NCBI RefSeq assembly: GCF_026410385.1
Contig: NZ_JAPMLT010000003.1
Coordinates: forward strand, 124,001 to 188,000
Direction: 5' to 3'
Origin: Tumebacillus lacus
Lineage (GTDB): Bacteria; Bacillota; Bacilli; Tumebacillales; Tumebacillaceae
DNA length: 64,000 bases
Under the pieces are notes generated by a model that was not told the origin of the DNA, did not search any database, and saw nothing but the letters and a program-made list of their open reading frames with translations. The translations under genes were made by a program, and so were the position numbers. Each line of letters begins with the position of its first letter. Position 1 is the stretch's first letter. This document shows, one piece after another, positions 30,906 to 40,769 of this stretch.

Positions 30906-32087
30906 ATGTACATACATGAAGAATTCGAAGTCGAATCGCCGAATCTGACCGAACTGGAAGAGATCGTTGCAGGTGCCGGCGGAGCGTTTGAGATCGAAAA
31001 TCACAAACCGTTCCGCTTCTCCGTCTACCACGCGCCGGAGCACATCGAAGAGCTGACCCGGCAGTTGATCGACAGAGGCTGCACCCGCCTCTTTTCCACC
31101 GACTTGAAAACGGAGGCCGCGCCGAAGGACGGCGTCGTCCCGAACGATTTCCACTCCACTTCCAACTATCCGACGTTCATCTTCCGCGATGGCCGTTGGC
31201 AGCAGGTCGAGCGGCTGCGCATGGACGGCTGCGTCAAACTGGTCGGTGACCGTGCCGTCTGCACGCTGATGCGCGACGTGTCGGCCGGCGAGCAGGTCGT
31301 CGTCGGACACGACGGCGTGCGGATCGCCGTGATGCAGGTGCCAAACGCCGTGGACAAGGAGTTTGGCTTCATGACCTCCGAGGTCTCCTCCGAGCGTCAG
31401 GTGCCGGTCATCATCCGCAAGATCGCCAAAGAGATGCATGACATCCGCCAAGCGGGCGGCCGCATCGTGTTTGTGGCAGGCCCTGGCATCGTCCACACCG
31501 GCGGCATGAGCGCGTTTTGCGGTCTGATCGAAAAAGGCTATGTACAGGCACTCCTGACCGGCAACGCGCTGGCCGTCCACGACATCGAGAACGCGTTTTT
31601 CAAAACGTCGCTCGGCGTCTCCACCGACACGGCGGTCGCCGTACCGCACGGTCATCGCCACCACCTCGTCGCCATCAACCGCATCCGCTACCACGGCTCG
31701 ATCAAAGAAGCGGTCGAAGCGGGCGAGTTGACATCGGGGATCATGTACACGATGGTCAAACACGATGTGCCGTTCGTGCTCGCCGGGTCGATCCGCGACG
31801 ACGGTCCGTTGCCCGACACCCGCATGGACCTGATCCAAGCACAGACCGAGTACTCCGATCTGGTGCAAAACGCCAACATGGTGATCATGATCTCGACGAT
31901 GCTGCACGCCATCGGCACCGGCAACATGATCCCGGCCACCTGCAAGACGATCTGCGTCGATATCAACCCGGCCGTCGTCTCCAAGCTCGTCGACCGCGGC
32001 TCCACGCAAGCGACAGGCGTCGTCACCGATGCCGGGCTGTTCGTCGAAGGGCTGAACCGCGAGCTGAATGTGCTGGAAGGTCAATAA
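30906..32087 (+). CDS. TIGR00300-family LOR/SDH-region protein
   Basis: 393 residues, behind AAGGAGGGG. The N-terminal part (about 1-110, YIHEEFEVESPNL) is the LOR/SDH conserved region. The C-terminal NAD-binding part includes VFVAGPGIVHTGGMSAFCGLI, LLTGNALAVHDIENAFFKTSLG and PHGHRHHL. Relatives include the C-terminal part of arginine dihydrolase/ornithine cyclodeaminase AgrE and archaeal ornithine cyclodeaminases. A role in ornithine or arginine breakdown is possible but not shown here, and no arginine genes are nearby. A strong terminator follows. Confidence 0.82.
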   Translation: MYIHEEFEVESPNLTELEEIVAGAGGAFEIENHKPFRFSVYHAPEHIEELTRQLIDRGCTRLFSTDLKTEAAPKDGVVPNDFHSTSNYPTFIFRDGRWQQVERLRMDGCVKLVGDRAVCTLMRDVSAGEQVVVGHDGVRIAVMQVPNAVDKEFGFMTSEVSSERQVPVIIRKIAKEMHDIRQAGGRIVFVAGPGIVHTGGMSAFCGLIEKGYVQALLTGNALAVHDIENAFFKTSLGVSTDTAVAVPHGHRHHLVAINRIRYHGSIKEAVEAGELTSGIMYTMVKHDVPFVLAGSIRDDGPLPDTRMDLIQAQTEYSDLVQNANMVIMISTMLHAIGTGNMIPATCKTICVDINPAVVSKLVDRGSTQATGVVTDAGLFVEGLNRELNVLEGQ

Positions 32088-32103
32088 CAGATCAAACATC
32101 CCG

Positions 32104-32147
32104 AAAAAAACCCGACCTCGTCTCGCGCAGGTCGGGTTGTCTTTTTT
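32104..32147. terminator. Terminator after the LOR/SDH gene
   Basis: AACCCGACCT pairs with AGGTCGGGTT around a GC-rich ten-base loop and is flanked by A- and T-runs. It is shared with the convergent lipoprotein gene. Confidence 0.88.
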
Positions 32148-32158
32148 ATCGTTCGCTC

Positions 32159-32656
32159 TTACTCGTACCGGATCTTGCCGAACGTATCGGTGATCCGTTT
32201 CATCATCTCTTCGTCCGCGCCGATGCCCGGCGAGAAGAGAATCAAATTGCCGTGTTGGAACAAAGGCAGCGGCGAGCGCTCCAATGTCTTGCCCTGCAAA
32301 CGGGCGATCTTCTCATCATGGCGAAACCGCTCTTCAAACATCTTGCGCAGCGCGAGGCTGTCTTCGTACGCTTCCGTATCGCTCGGATAGAGATAGACTT
32401 CCACCCACACATCGTCAAGCCGATAATGATCAAAATAATCGATCTGCAAAAAATGCCGCTCTCCTTTGGCTTTCAACAGCAGCCTGCCATTGCCTTGAGA
32501 GACCGGATAATGAGCCAAGACTCCATATTCTTTCAACGTCGTTACGATCGTTTCTTTCGTATAGATGGGAGAGGCGGTTCCCACGCTGCACCCGGCGAAC
32601 AACATCGCACAGCACAGCAGCAAAACCATCTGTTTCGTCCACCTGAACACACGCAT
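32159..32656 (-). CDS. Lipoprotein, unknown
   Basis: 165 residues. The signal peptide MRVFRWTKQMVLLLCCAMLF ends in the lipobox FAGC (cysteine near 23). The mature part has LKAKGERHFLQIDYFDHYRL and a C-terminal VEVYLYPSDTEAYEDSL region, with no family I can name. It starts at ATG 32656 after GGAGGGCTTTGG. It is convergent to the LOR/SDH gene. Confidence 0.72.
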   Translation of the reverse strand: MRVFRWTKQMVLLLCCAMLFAGCSVGTASPIYTKETIVTTLKEYGVLAHYPVSQGNGRLLLKAKGERHFLQIDYFDHYRLDDVWVEVYLYPSDTEAYEDSLALRKMFEERFRHDEKIARLQGKTLERSPLPLFQHGNLILFSPGIGADEEMMKRITDTFGKIRYE

Positions 32657-32843
32657 CCAAAGCCCTCCCTGCTTCCCCTGATGTCTGACACCTTTCGACG
32701 CAAACTTCCCCTATCTACAAGAGTACACAAATGACTGACAATTCACAAGAGAAAATTTTTTTGGACATCCCCAAAACGCAGAAATCCGTCGCCATTTTGC
32801 TGGTATACTGGTAGATAGAAAGTCGCAGAAGGAGGATTTCCAC

Positions 32844-33443
32844 GTGCTGTCATTGCTTGGCGGACTGTTGTTTCGCCCGCGCGCGGTGATCGAACAGGTC
32901 ATCAGCCAACCGGACCGTGATCAAACGTCCCATGTCAATTCGTTTGTGATGGTCCTGATCATGATCAACTTTGCCTTTATGATGGTCTCCGATGAGTTGC
33001 TCTCCAAGCAGGTGATCGCCATCGGTAATTTCAAATGGGTGCTCGTCTTGTTGCTGCCGCCTTTGTTTTTCTTCGTGCAGCGTTTCCTGCAAGTGCTCTT
33101 TATCCGAATCGGGATGTTCCTGTTCGCCAGAAAGCACCTTCCGGCAGACCGCGAGGAACGCCGCGAATCATACAAGCGAGTCAAGATGGCCTACGCTTAC
33201 ACCGTGTTCCCGTCCTTTGTGTTCACCCTGATCTCGCTGCCGGTCCAAAGCGCCGTGATGAATTTCTTCTTCTTCACCATCGGACTGGCGTACACGCTGT
33301 TCCTGACCGCGCACATGCTCCGCAAACTGTTCGGCGTCTCCTCGGCCGTCGGCATCTTCGCGCCGCTGGTGGTGCAGTTCCTGTTTGGGATCGTCATCTC
33401 GTTGATTTTGGCGGTCTTTTTACTGGCCTTCTCGGTCGTGTGA
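32844..33443 (+). CDS. Yip1-family membrane protein
   Basis: 199 residues from GTG 32844, behind GAAGGAGG. Five hydrophobic helices are visible, with the YIP1 pattern LLFRPRAVIEQV at the start and the later helices PLFFFVQRFLQVLFIRIGMF and SAVMNFFFFTIGLAYTLFLTAH. Bacterial Yip1-domain proteins are of unknown function. It is monocistronic. Confidence 0.8.
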   Translation: MLSLLGGLLFRPRAVIEQVISQPDRDQTSHVNSFVMVLIMINFAFMMVSDELLSKQVIAIGNFKWVLVLLLPPLFFFVQRFLQVLFIRIGMFLFARKHLPADREERRESYKRVKMAYAYTVFPSFVFTLISLPVQSAVMNFFFFTIGLAYTLFLTAHMLRKLFGVSSAVGIFAPLVVQFLFGIVISLILAVFLLAFSVV

Positions 33444-33454
33444 CACAGCCACAC

Positions 33455-33496
33455 AAAAAGAGCGTTCCGAAAGCCCGCTTTCGGAACGCTCTTTTT
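33455..33496. terminator. Bidirectional terminator
   Basis: AAAAAGAGCGTTCCGAAAG pairs perfectly with CTTTCGGAACGCTCTTTTT around CCCG. It separates the convergent Yip1 and CobW genes. Confidence 0.95.
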
Positions 33497-34505
33497 ATTT
33501 ACTTTGCTCGCACGCTTGCAGACGCTCCCGCCACACGTCCGTTTGCAGGTCTTCACCGATCAGCAGCGCAAACGCTCGGCCGTGCTCAAACATCTGCATG
33601 CCGACCGACAATTGTCCTGGACCTGCCGCATGAAACTCCAACAACAGGCCGGTCGACGCATCCAGGAAAAATCCCTTGGCTCGCAGGACCGTTTCGGGGA
33701 GTTGGGCGAGGCATTGGAACAACTGTTCACGGTCGACCGGGCCTGCAAACTCATAGAGAAACGTCTGCAGATTGCCGAAACTCGTCGGCTTTTCACGCAG
33801 GGTGGAGCTGACTTTGCCCCCTGTTTTGCGGCGCGTGAAACCCTTCGGCTTGACCGGGCCGCGCCGTTCGCGCTGCATCGCGCCGACCGCCAGCAAACGG
33901 GCTGCGTCAATCTTTCCGTGGACCACCTCAAATCGGCTCGCCTTTTCGTTAAGTCCCCCCAGTTCCTCCATCAGCTGCGTCCGTCGATCCTTCGTGACCA
34001 GATCGGTCTTGGTGATCAGCAACGCATCGGCGTAGCGCACTTGTTCGCGCATCGTCAGCTCCAACGGGTTCGGGTCGTTGCTGCCGAGCACCTCGACTGG
34101 AAAGCGCTCGGCGTTGACCAGCGTGTAGATTCCGCCGATGCGCGTGCGCTGCACCAGTTCCGGGACGAGCAGCGACTCGATGATGTCGAGCGGAGCCGCA
34201 ACACCGGTCGTCTCCAACAACAACACATCCGGCTGGTAGCGATCCAACGTATCCAGTACCGCCTGGGGCAGGCTGCCGTTGAGCGTGCAGCAGACACAGC
34301 CGTCCACCATGTCGACCACCGGCGTGTTTTCCCCCTGCAAGAGCAGCGTATCCACCGAGATCGAGCCAAACTCATTCATCAACACGACCGGCCGCTGACC
34401 TTGTTCGCGCAAGGCGGGCAACAATTGACGAAGCAGGGTGGTCTTGCCCGCACCGAGGAAACCGGTCAGGACATAGACAGGAACTTGCACCGTATCGCCG
34501 CTCAT
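33495..34505 (-). CDS. CobW/P47K-family GTP-dependent metallochaperone (second copy)
   Basis: 336 residues. Walker A is [11 protein letters not shown], the zinc-binding CXCC motif is [10 protein letters not shown], and TKTD (in [10 protein letters not shown]) forms the G4 box. The CobW_C domain begins near residue 225. These G3E GTPases deliver zinc to proteins when zinc is scarce. It overlaps the other CobW gene by four bases, so it is translated from the same Zur-controlled message. Which copy serves which client protein cannot be told. Confidence 0.9.
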   Translation of the reverse strand: MSGDTVQVPVYVLTGFLGAGKTTLLRQLLPALREQGQRPVVLMNEFGSISVDTLLLQGENTPVVDMVDGCVCCTLNGSLPQAVLDTLDRYQPDVLLLETTGVAAPLDIIESLLVPELVQRTRIGGIYTLVNAERFPVEVLGSNDPNPLELTMREQVRYADALLITKTDLVTKDRRTQLMEELGGLNEKASRFEVVHGKIDAARLLAVGAMQRERRGPVKPKGFTRRKTGGKVSSTLREKPTSFGNLQTFLYEFAGPVDREQLFQCLAQLPETVLRAKGFFLDASTGLLLEFHAAGPGQLSVGMQMFEHGRAFALLIGEDLQTDVWRERLQACEQSK

Positions 34506-35725
34506 GCCAACACTTCCTCCTGCGCATCGTCCTCTTCCTGCTCGATGATCGGGAGATCATCATGGAGCAGGCTCCAGTCGGAAGCCGCTTCCTCCTCGGT
34601 TAACAGGCACGCGTCCAACGACTCGATCACCGCTTCTGCATCCAGATCGACACCGATCAGCACCAGTTCCGTATGGCGGTCCCCGTAGACCGGGTGCCAA
34701 TCTTCCAAGATCTCGGGCTCCTCTGCCAGCACTTGTTTTCGGTACTCCTCCTCAAGCGCAGCCACCCAATGACCGGCCGCGCCGATCTGAATCGAAGGGC
34801 CTGCCTGCGAGAGCTGCAGACCGATGCGTTCCCGGCTGGCCAACCAGACGATCCCTTTGCTGCGCACCACCTCAGCCGGGAAGTCATGAAGCCAAGCGGT
34901 AAATCGCCCCGGATGGAACGGTATGCGCCGTGCGTAAACAAAAGACGAGATGCCGTACTCTTCCGTCTCCGGAGTATGATGCTCTTTCTCCAACTCACGC
35001 ATCCAGCCCGCCGAAGCGCTCGCCTCATCAAAATCGAACAGCCCGGTGTTCAGGATATCATGCGGATCGACCTCCCCTTGCGTCGAACGAAGGAAGCGGG
35101 CACGCGGTTGCAGTTTTCGCAGAACGCCTTCCAATTGAGCGAGATCTTCTTCCGAGACGAGATCGCATTTATTCAAGACCAGCACATCGCAAAACTCGAT
35201 CTGATCGACGAGCAGATCGACCACCTCGCGGGTGTCCTCCTCCCCGGTCGCCTGCTGGCGGTCGAGCAGCGTCTCCCCGGAGGAGAAGTCGTGCCAGAAC
35301 CGGTAGGCGTCCACCACCGTCACCATCGTGTCGAGGCGGCAGATCTGCGACAGGTCGATGCCCTGCTCCTCATCGACGTACGTGAAGGTATGCGCCACCG
35401 GCACCGGCTCGCCGATGCCGGTCGACTCGATCAAAATATAGTCGTAGCGCCCTTCCTTGACGAGGCGCTCCACTTCTTGCAACAGATCATCGCGCAGCGT
35501 GCAGCAGATGCAGCCGTTGGACATCTCGATCAACTTTTCATCAATTCGCGAGATCCCTCCACCCTGCTTCAACAACTGAGCGTCCACGTTGACCTCGCTG
35601 AGATCGTTGACGATCACCGCCACTTTCAATCCTTGGCGGTTGTTCAACACATGGTTAAGCAACGTCGTTTTGCCGGAGCCCAGATAGCCGCTCAAGACGG
35701 TTACAGGCACACGTGTATCGGTCAT
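34502..35725 (-). CDS. CobW/ZagA-family GTP-dependent zinc chaperone (first copy)
   Basis: 407 residues. Walker A is [13 protein letters not shown], followed by [15 protein letters not shown] (CXCC), [13 protein letters not shown] and LNKCDLV. A C-terminal CobW_C domain ends in an acidic tail ([10 protein letters not shown]). The closest Bacillus models are ZagA/YciC, which are Zur-repressed. A strong Zur box and promoter precede it. It starts at ATG 35725 and overlaps the second CobW gene by four bases. Confidence 0.92.
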   Translation of the reverse strand: MTDTRVPVTVLSGYLGSGKTTLLNHVLNNRQGLKVAVIVNDLSEVNVDAQLLKQGGGISRIDEKLIEMSNGCICCTLRDDLLQEVERLVKEGRYDYILIESTGIGEPVPVAHTFTYVDEEQGIDLSQICRLDTMVTVVDAYRFWHDFSSGETLLDRQQATGEEDTREVVDLLVDQIEFCDVLVLNKCDLVSEEDLAQLEGVLRKLQPRARFLRSTQGEVDPHDILNTGLFDFDEASASAGWMRELEKEHHTPETEEYGISSFVYARRIPFHPGRFTAWLHDFPAEVVRSKGIVWLASRERIGLQLSQAGPSIQIGAAGHWVAALEEEYRKQVLAEEPEILEDWHPVYGDRHTELVLIGVDLDAEAVIESLDACLLTEEEAASDWSLLHDDLPIIEQEEDDAQEEVLA

Positions 35726-35746
35726 GTATTCTTCCCCCTGATATAC

Positions 35747-35767
35747 AAATCGTAATCTTTACGATTT
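35747..35767 (-). promoter_or_regulatory. Zur box
   Basis: The 15-bp core TCGTAATCTTTACGA matches the Bacillus Zur consensus TCGTAAT-N-ATTACGA in all but one arm position, and the palindrome extends three bases on each side (AAA..TTT). It lies between the promoter and the first CobW gene. A shorter inverted motif, ATCGTTACGA, lies upstream near 35817-35826 as a possible second site. Confidence 0.85.
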
Positions 35768-35781
35768 AATTGTATATCGGT

Positions 35782-35810
35782 ATTATATCCCGATCCCGAC
35801 GTCGTGTAAA
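35782..35810 (-). promoter_or_regulatory. Strong sigma-A promoter of the CobW pair
   Basis: On the minus strand TTTACA (35810-35805), a 17-base spacer, then TATAAT (35787-35782). The Zur box lies just downstream, where the repressor would block elongation or initiation. Confidence 0.85.
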
Positions 35811-35828
35811 TAAGAATCGTTACGAAAT

Positions 35829-35867
35829 AAAAGAGACCTCGTCCATCCAGGACGAGGTCTCTTTTTT
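35829..35867 (-). terminator. Terminator of the DUF4309 lipoprotein gene
   Basis: AGAGACCTCGTCC pairs with GGACGAGGTCTCT around ATCCA, with A/T runs on both sides. It separates the lipoprotein from the CobW promoter. Confidence 0.9.
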
Positions 35868-35884
35868 GCATGGACGCGGTCAGA

Positions 35885-36481
35885 TTACCGGGAGACGATC
35901 ACGCGTTGCAAAGGTGTGTTTTCGTCGCCGCCCTTGAAGACAAAGCGCAGGCGGTACTCTCCCGCCGGATACGCGATCTCCTGCTGACCGGCTCCGTCTG
36001 CCGGAGTGCCGGTCAGCGACTGGAGAGCGGACGTGACTTTCGCCTGCGTCAGGTCGTTTAACGACGGTTCAAAGGAGTGGATCTCCCGCACCCGGTCATC
36101 CGGGGAGACGAGGAAGGCGGCGTGGCGCGACGGGTAGGAGAGCAGCCGTTCCTGGCCGATCGCCTCTTTTCGCTCCGGCTCCCCCCAGTCGCGGATGATG
36201 TCGCTGAGGGTGGTGCGGTCGACCGCGTATTTCCAGTTGATCACCTTGCCGTCTGCTGCGGCCCGGTGCAGTTGCAGCACCATTTCGGTATACGTGTCCG
36301 GCCGGGTCGACGGCGCGGGCGGCACCGCCATCTCCGTCAGCCCGCCGGTCGAGATGTGATAAGGCCGCGTCGGCTCCGCATCGAGGGCACGGGCTCCCTC
36401 CTTGTCGGCGGTGCATCCCGACAAGAGCCAGGCGCACGCGCAGACGACAGACAGCAAAGCGGTGGTTCTGTTGGCGCGCAT
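35885..36481 (-). CDS. DUF4309 (YjgB-like) lipoprotein
   Basis: 198 residues from ATG 36481 (MRANRTTALL). The signal peptide ends in the lipobox LSGC. A Pro-rich spacer follows, then the domain pattern VDRTTLSDIIRDWGEPERKE and SYPSRHAAFLVSPDDRVREI, as in DUF4309/YjgB proteins, and a closing sheet (GEYRLRFVFKGG). B. subtilis YjgB is an envelope lipoprotein of unknown role. It is monocistronic. Confidence 0.75.
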   Translation of the reverse strand: MRANRTTALLSVVCACAWLLSGCTADKEGARALDAEPTRPYHISTGGLTEMAVPPAPSTRPDTYTEMVLQLHRAAADGKVINWKYAVDRTTLSDIIRDWGEPERKEAIGQERLLSYPSRHAAFLVSPDDRVREIHSFEPSLNDLTQAKVTSALQSLTGTPADGAGQQEIAYPAGEYRLRFVFKGGDENTPLQRVIVSR

Positions 36482-36545
36482 CGTGATCAATCCCCCATGA
36501 CGTGACAGTTTGAAAGTATTGTCACCTGTTTTGGAGTCAGCTATG

Positions 36546-36578
36546 AAAAAAAATCCCCGCCTGCGACAGGCGGGGATT
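36546..36578 (-). terminator. Terminator of the TetR-icmF operon
   Basis: On the minus strand AATCCCCGCCTG pairs with CAGGCGGGGATT around TCG, followed by eight T. Confidence 0.92.
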
Positions 36579-36589
36579 GCGTCTTCTTT

Positions 36590-39500
36590 TTACATGTTGC
36601 GGCGGTATTGGCCGCCGACTTCGTACAGAGCTTGAGTGATCTGGCCGAGGGAGCAGTACTGGACGGTCTCCATCAGCTCTTCGAAGATGTTGCCGCCGGA
36701 CGTTGCCACTTGCTTCAGGCGCTTGAGCATCTCCTTGGAACGGTCCGCGTGGCGGGATTGGAAGTTGCGCAGGTTATGGATCTGCTCTTCCTTCTCCGCT
36801 TGGGTCGCGCGAGCCAGTTCGATCTTCGGCGCTTCGTAGTCGTCGGCGAGAGTCGCCGGGTTGATGTAGGTGTTGACCCCGATGATCGGCAGGGTGCCGT
36901 CATGCTTGAGGTGCTCATAGTACATCGACTCTTCCTGGATCTTGCCGCGCTGATATTGGGTCTCCATCGCGCCGAGCACGCCGCCGCGGTCGTTGATGCG
37001 CTGGAACTCGGCCAGCACCGCTTCTTCGACGAGGTCGGTCAGCTCCTCGACGATGAAGGCGCCTTGGATCGGGTTTTCGTTTTTGGTCAGGCCGAATTCC
37101 TTCGTGATGATCATCTGGATCGCCATCGCGCGGCGCACCGATTCTTCGGTCGGCGTGGTGATCGCTTCATCATACGCATTGGTGTGCAACGAGTTGCAGT
37201 TGTCCTGCAGCGCGAGCAACGCTTGCAAGGTGGTGCGGATGTCGTTGAAGTCGATCTCCTGCGCATGCAAGGAGCGGCCCGACGTTTGGATGTGGTACTT
37301 GAGCTTTTGCGAGCGGTCGTTGCCGTTGTACTTGTTCTTGATCGCGGTCGCCCAGATGCGGCGCGCCACACGGCCGATGACGGTGTACTCCGGGTCCATG
37401 CCGTTCGAGAAGAAGAACGACAGGTTGGGCGCAAAGTCGTCGATGTTCATGCCGCGGGACAGGTAGTACTCGACGTAGGTGAACGCGTTCGCCAACGTAA
37501 ACGCCAGCTGCGAGATCGGGTTCGCGCCCGCCTCCGCGATGTGGTAGCCGGAGATCGAGACGGAGTAGTAGTTGCGCACTTTGTTGGTGATGAAATATTG
37601 CTGGATGTCGCCCATCATGCGCAGGGCAAACTCGGTCGAGAAGATGCAGGTGTTTTGACCTTGGTCTTCTTTGAGGATATCCGCCTGCACGGTGCCGCGA
37701 ACGGTGGAGAGCGTGTACGCTTTGATCTGTTGCAGCTCTTCCTCGTTCGGCTGACGGCCTTCGTTGTCGACGAACTTTTGCACCTGTTGCTCGTAGGCGG
37801 TGTTCATGAACATCGCGAGGATGATCGGAGCCGGGCCGTTGATCGTCATCGAGACGGACGTCGACGGGTGGCACAGGTCAAATCCGTCGTACAGTTTCTT
37901 CATGTCGTCCAGCGAGCAGATCGAGACGCCCGACTCGCCGATCTTGCCGTAGATGTCCGGGCGGTAGTCCGGGTCTTCGCCGTACAGCGTGACCGAGTCA
38001 AACGCGGTGGACAGACGTTTTGCATCGTCGTTTTTGGACAGGTAATGGAAGCGGCGGTTGGTGCGGTCCGGCGTGCCTTCGCCCGCGAACTGACGCTTCG
38101 GGTCTTCGCCTTCGCGCTTGAACGGGAATACGCCTGCGGTGTACGGGAACTCGCCCGGCACGTTCTCGGTCATCAGCCAATTGAGGAGATCGCCCCAGTC
38201 GGTGTACTTCGGCAGCGAGATCTTCGGAATGCGGGTGCCGGAGAGCGACGTGGTGAACAGTTTGGTGCGGATCTCTTTGTCGCGGACTTTGGTGACCAGT
38301 TCGTCTTTGCCGTATGCGTCACGCAGCGCCGGCCAGTTGTTCAGGAGGCGCTTGGACTCCGGGTGGAGCAGCTCTTCTTGCGCGGCGATCTGCGCGTCGA
38401 ACGCAGCCAGCACGTCCGGTTGACCGGCAAACAGGTCACGGGTGCCTTTGAGCTGGAACACTTTGCGGGCGATGTCCGCTTGGTTCGCGACAAATTTCTT
38501 GTAGTCGCGGATGGTGCTGACGATCTCGCCGAGGTACTGGGTGCGGTCGGTCGGGATGATGTAGTTTTTCTTGGACTCCGAATCGGTGATCTCCAGAGAG
38601 GAGACCCAGTTGGTGCCCGCTTTTTCGTTGATTTTATCGATCAGCGCGCGGTACAGCACGTTGGTACCCGGATCGTGGAACTGAGAAGCGATAGTGCCGT
38701 AAACCGGCATCGTCTCCGCGTCCTGCGAGAACAGGTTGTGGTTGCGCTGGTATTGTTTTTTGACGTCGCGCAGGGCGTCTGCCGAGCCTTTGCGCTCAAA
38801 TTTGTTGATCGCGACGAGATCGGCAAAGTCGAGCATGTCGATCTTTTCCAACTGCGACGGCGCACCGAACTCGGAGGTCATCACGTACAGAGACAGATCG
38901 GTGACGCGGGTGATCTCCGCATCGCCTTGGCCGATGCCGGACGTCTCTACGATGATCAGATCGTAGCCGGCCGTCTTGACGACGTCGATCGCTTCTTTGA
39001 TCGCAGCCGACAGCTCGGAGCGCGAGTCGCGGGTCGCCAGAGAGCGCATGTAGACGCGGGAGTTGTGGATCGCATTCATGCGGATGCGGTCGCCGAGCAG
39101 CGCGCCGCCGGTCTTTTGCTTGGACGGGTCGACGGAGAGGATCGCGATGGTCTTGTCGGAGAAATCGTTCAGGAAGCGGCGGACCAGTTCGTCGGTCAGG
39201 GACGATTTGCCTGCGCCGCCGGTGCCGGTGATGCCGACGACCGGAACGTTTTTCGCGTTGTCGCGCAGGGTGGCCAGCACTTGTTTGCGCGCTTCGTCGT
39301 TTTCAAAGACCGACTCTTCCGCGACGGTGATCAGTTTGGCGATGGCGAGAGCGTTTTTCTCTTGCAACGCCGCCACTTCCGCTTCCACCTGCTGGACGGT
39401 CGGGAAATCGGAGTTTTCGAGCATGTGGTTGATCATGCCTTGCAGACCGAGGCGACGGCCGTCGTCCGGGGAGTAGATCTTGGTCACGCCGTATGCTTCC

Positions 39501-39835
39501 AACTCGCGTATCTCGTCCGGGACGATGACGCCACCGCCGCCGCCGAAGATCTTGATGTGGCCGGCGCCGCGCTCTTGGAGCAGGTCATAGATAAACTTGA
39601 AAAACTCGACGTGGCCGCCTTGGTAGGACGAGATCGCGATGGCTTGCGCGTCCTCTTGGACAGCGGCGTTGACGATCTCTTCCGCCGAGCGGTTGTGGCC
39701 GAGGTGGATGACTTCCGCGCCGGACGCTTGCAGGACGCGGCGCATGATGTTGATCGATGCATCGTGCCCGTCAAACAGGGCGGATGCGGTGACAAAGCGG
39801 ACTTTGTGTTTCGGGCGATAGACGGTGGTTTCCAT
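36590..39835 (-). CDS. icmF: Fused isobutyryl-CoA mutase IcmF
   Basis: 1081 residues, the full IcmF length. The B12-binding domain (about 10-145) has [16 protein letters not shown] with the cobalamin-ligand histidine. The central MeaI-type GTPase chaperone (about 175-420) has Walker [10 protein letters not shown] at 204-212 and NKFERKG. The mutase domain (about 540-1060) has [17 protein letters not shown]. The enzyme interconverts isobutyryl-CoA and butyryl-CoA, and in some species isovaleryl-CoA and pivalyl-CoA, with adenosylcobalamin. Its start overlaps the TetR stop by one base. It links branched-chain catabolism with beta-oxidation. Confidence 0.96.
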   Translation of the reverse strand: METTVYRPKHKVRFVTASALFDGHDASINIMRRVLQASGAEVIHLGHNRSAEEIVNAAVQEDAQAIAISSYQGGHVEFFKFIYDLLQERGAGHIKIFGGGGGVIVPDEIRELEAYGVTKIYSPDDGRRLGLQGMINHMLENSDFPTVQQVEAEVAALQEKNALAIAKLITVAEESVFENDEARKQVLATLRDNAKNVPVVGITGTGGAGKSSLTDELVRRFLNDFSDKTIAILSVDPSKQKTGGALLGDRIRMNAIHNSRVYMRSLATRDSRSELSAAIKEAIDVVKTAGYDLIIVETSGIGQGDAEITRVTDLSLYVMTSEFGAPSQLEKIDMLDFADLVAINKFERKGSADALRDVKKQYQRNHNLFSQDAETMPVYGTIASQFHDPGTNVLYRALIDKINEKAGTNWVSSLEITDSESKKNYIIPTDRTQYLGEIVSTIRDYKKFVANQADIARKVFQLKGTRDLFAGQPDVLAAFDAQIAAQEELLHPESKRLLNNWPALRDAYGKDELVTKVRDKEIRTKLFTTSLSGTRIPKISLPKYTDWGDLLNWLMTENVPGEFPYTAGVFPFKREGEDPKRQFAGEGTPDRTNRRFHYLSKNDDAKRLSTAFDSVTLYGEDPDYRPDIYGKIGESGVSICSLDDMKKLYDGFDLCHPSTSVSMTINGPAPIILAMFMNTAYEQQVQKFVDNEGRQPNEEELQQIKAYTLSTVRGTVQADILKEDQGQNTCIFSTEFALRMMGDIQQYFITNKVRNYYSVSISGYHIAEAGANPISQLAFTLANAFTYVEYYLSRGMNIDDFAPNLSFFFSNGMDPEYTVIGRVARRIWATAIKNKYNGNDRSQKLKYHIQTSGRSLHAQEIDFNDIRTTLQALLALQDNCNSLHTNAYDEAITTPTEESVRRAMAIQMIITKEFGLTKNENPIQGAFIVEELTDLVEEAVLAEFQRINDRGGVLGAMETQYQRGKIQEESMYYEHLKHDGTLPIIGVNTYINPATLADDYEAPKIELARATQAEKEEQIHNLRNFQSRHADRSKEMLKRLKQVATSGGNIFEELMETVQYCSLGQITQALYEVGGQYRRNM

Positions 39836-40515
39836 CAGGATTTCCCCTCTCCTTGTGATCCTTGCGATCCTTGTGTTCCTTCTAACTCTCTGGCGCGGAT
39901 CTCCTGCAGGAGCAGGGAGATCTGGCGCTCGGTGTATTCCTCAAGCGTATAGTGGCGGTGCAGAGCCCAGCGGCGGAATGTCCACATCTGGCCCAGCACG
40001 ACGATGTTGTGCGCGATCAGTTTGACAGAGGCGGCGTCGATGGGGATCGATCCGTCGGCGCGGCCGCGTTCGAGGATCTCCTCGAACAGATGGACGAGCG
40101 CCTCCTCGCGTTCGAGGACCGGATGCATCCGCTCTTTGGGCAGCGATTTCGTCTCTTGGTAGATCAGCAGCACGTAGTCCTGCAGTTCATCGACGCAATG
40201 GAAAAAGCGCCGGATCGACGTCGCCAGCCACTCGCGTCCGCTGCGAGACGCATCGCGGACTTCGGCCAGCCGATGTTCCACCTCGCCGTGTATGTAGGCG
40301 CAGACGAGGTAGAGTACATCTTCTTTGGACTGAATGTACTCATAGAGCGTCCCGATGCCAAGGCCGCTCGCTTTGGCGATCTCGCGGGTGGTCGTCTTGT
40401 GAAAACCTTTCTCCACAAACAGGACCACCGCCGCCTGCACGATCTGCAAACGGCGCGCCTCCACGAGCTGCGGGTCGAGGACGCGGGATGGAATCGGTTT
40501 GCAACCGTTTGACAT
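39835..40515 (-). CDS. TetR-family regulator of icmF
   Basis: 226 residues. The N-terminal helix-turn-helix is [27 protein letters not shown]. The ligand domain contains [19 protein letters not shown] and ends with a short repetitive tail ([14 protein letters not shown]), encoded by a small direct repeat at about 39845-39880. It is coupled to icmF (TGATG overlap) and has a palindrome in its own promoter, so autoregulation with an acyl-CoA ligand is likely. FadR-like regulators of acyl-CoA genes are the nearest model. Confidence 0.88.
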   Translation of the reverse strand: MSNGCKPIPSRVLDPQLVEARRLQIVQAAVVLFVEKGFHKTTTREIAKASGLGIGTLYEYIQSKEDVLYLVCAYIHGEVEHRLAEVRDASRSGREWLATSIRRFFHCVDELQDYVLLIYQETKSLPKERMHPVLEREEALVHLFEEILERGRADGSIPIDAASVKLIAHNIVVLGQMWTFRRWALHRHYTLEEYTERQISLLLQEIRARELEGTQGSQGSQGEGKS

Positions 40516-40532
40516 CTCGCACCTTCCTTTTC

Positions 40533-40556
40533 GACCGACTGAGCGTTCGTTCGGTC
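40533..40556 (-). promoter_or_regulatory. Candidate operator of the TetR-icmF operon
   Basis: GACCGA (40533-40538) and TCGGTC (40551-40556) form outer inverted arms. Inside lies GAGCG-TT-CGTTC, a second near-palindrome. The nested layout is like acyl-CoA-responsive TetR/FadR sites. It sits directly upstream of the gene. Confidence 0.55.
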
Positions 40557-40674
40557 ACTTTTAGTGTATCCGCTTTCGTTGTATTCCGTCAATGCGGAAA
40601 AAGAAAAGAACGCGGAAATGTCTGCGCTCTTTTCAAATGCGTATGGGTAATGCTCACAAATGCAAATACGGGTT

Positions 40675-40768
40675 CTTGCTTGCAGGTGCTTGCTTGCAGG
40701 TGCTTGCTTGCAGGTGCTTGCTTGCAGGTGCTTACTTGCAGATGCTTGCTTGCAGATGCTTGCAGGTG
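40675..40768 (-). repeat. 14-bp minisatellite downstream of a lipoprotein gene
   Basis: The unit CTTGCTTGCAGGTG occurs six times in exact tandem (starts 40675, 40689, 40703, 40717, 40731 and 40745, the last two with single changes), plus a partial seventh. It abuts the lipoprotein stop (40770), so it forms the 3' end of that transcript. The unit length of 14 is not a multiple of three and it is untranslated. No known element is recognised. Confidence 0.9.
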
Positions 40769-40769
40769 G

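Noticed and set aside
36608-39952. A 1114-codon plus-strand frame opposite icmF
   Set aside because: It is a shadow of the high-GC icmF codons; composition (many Arg/Val/Asp) and lack of domains show it is not real. The same holds for the long frames opposite fadN, PaaK and FadE.
40675-40768. CRISPR-like or coding repeat
   Set aside because: The unit is 14 bp without spacers, and no frame over it has a ribosome site.
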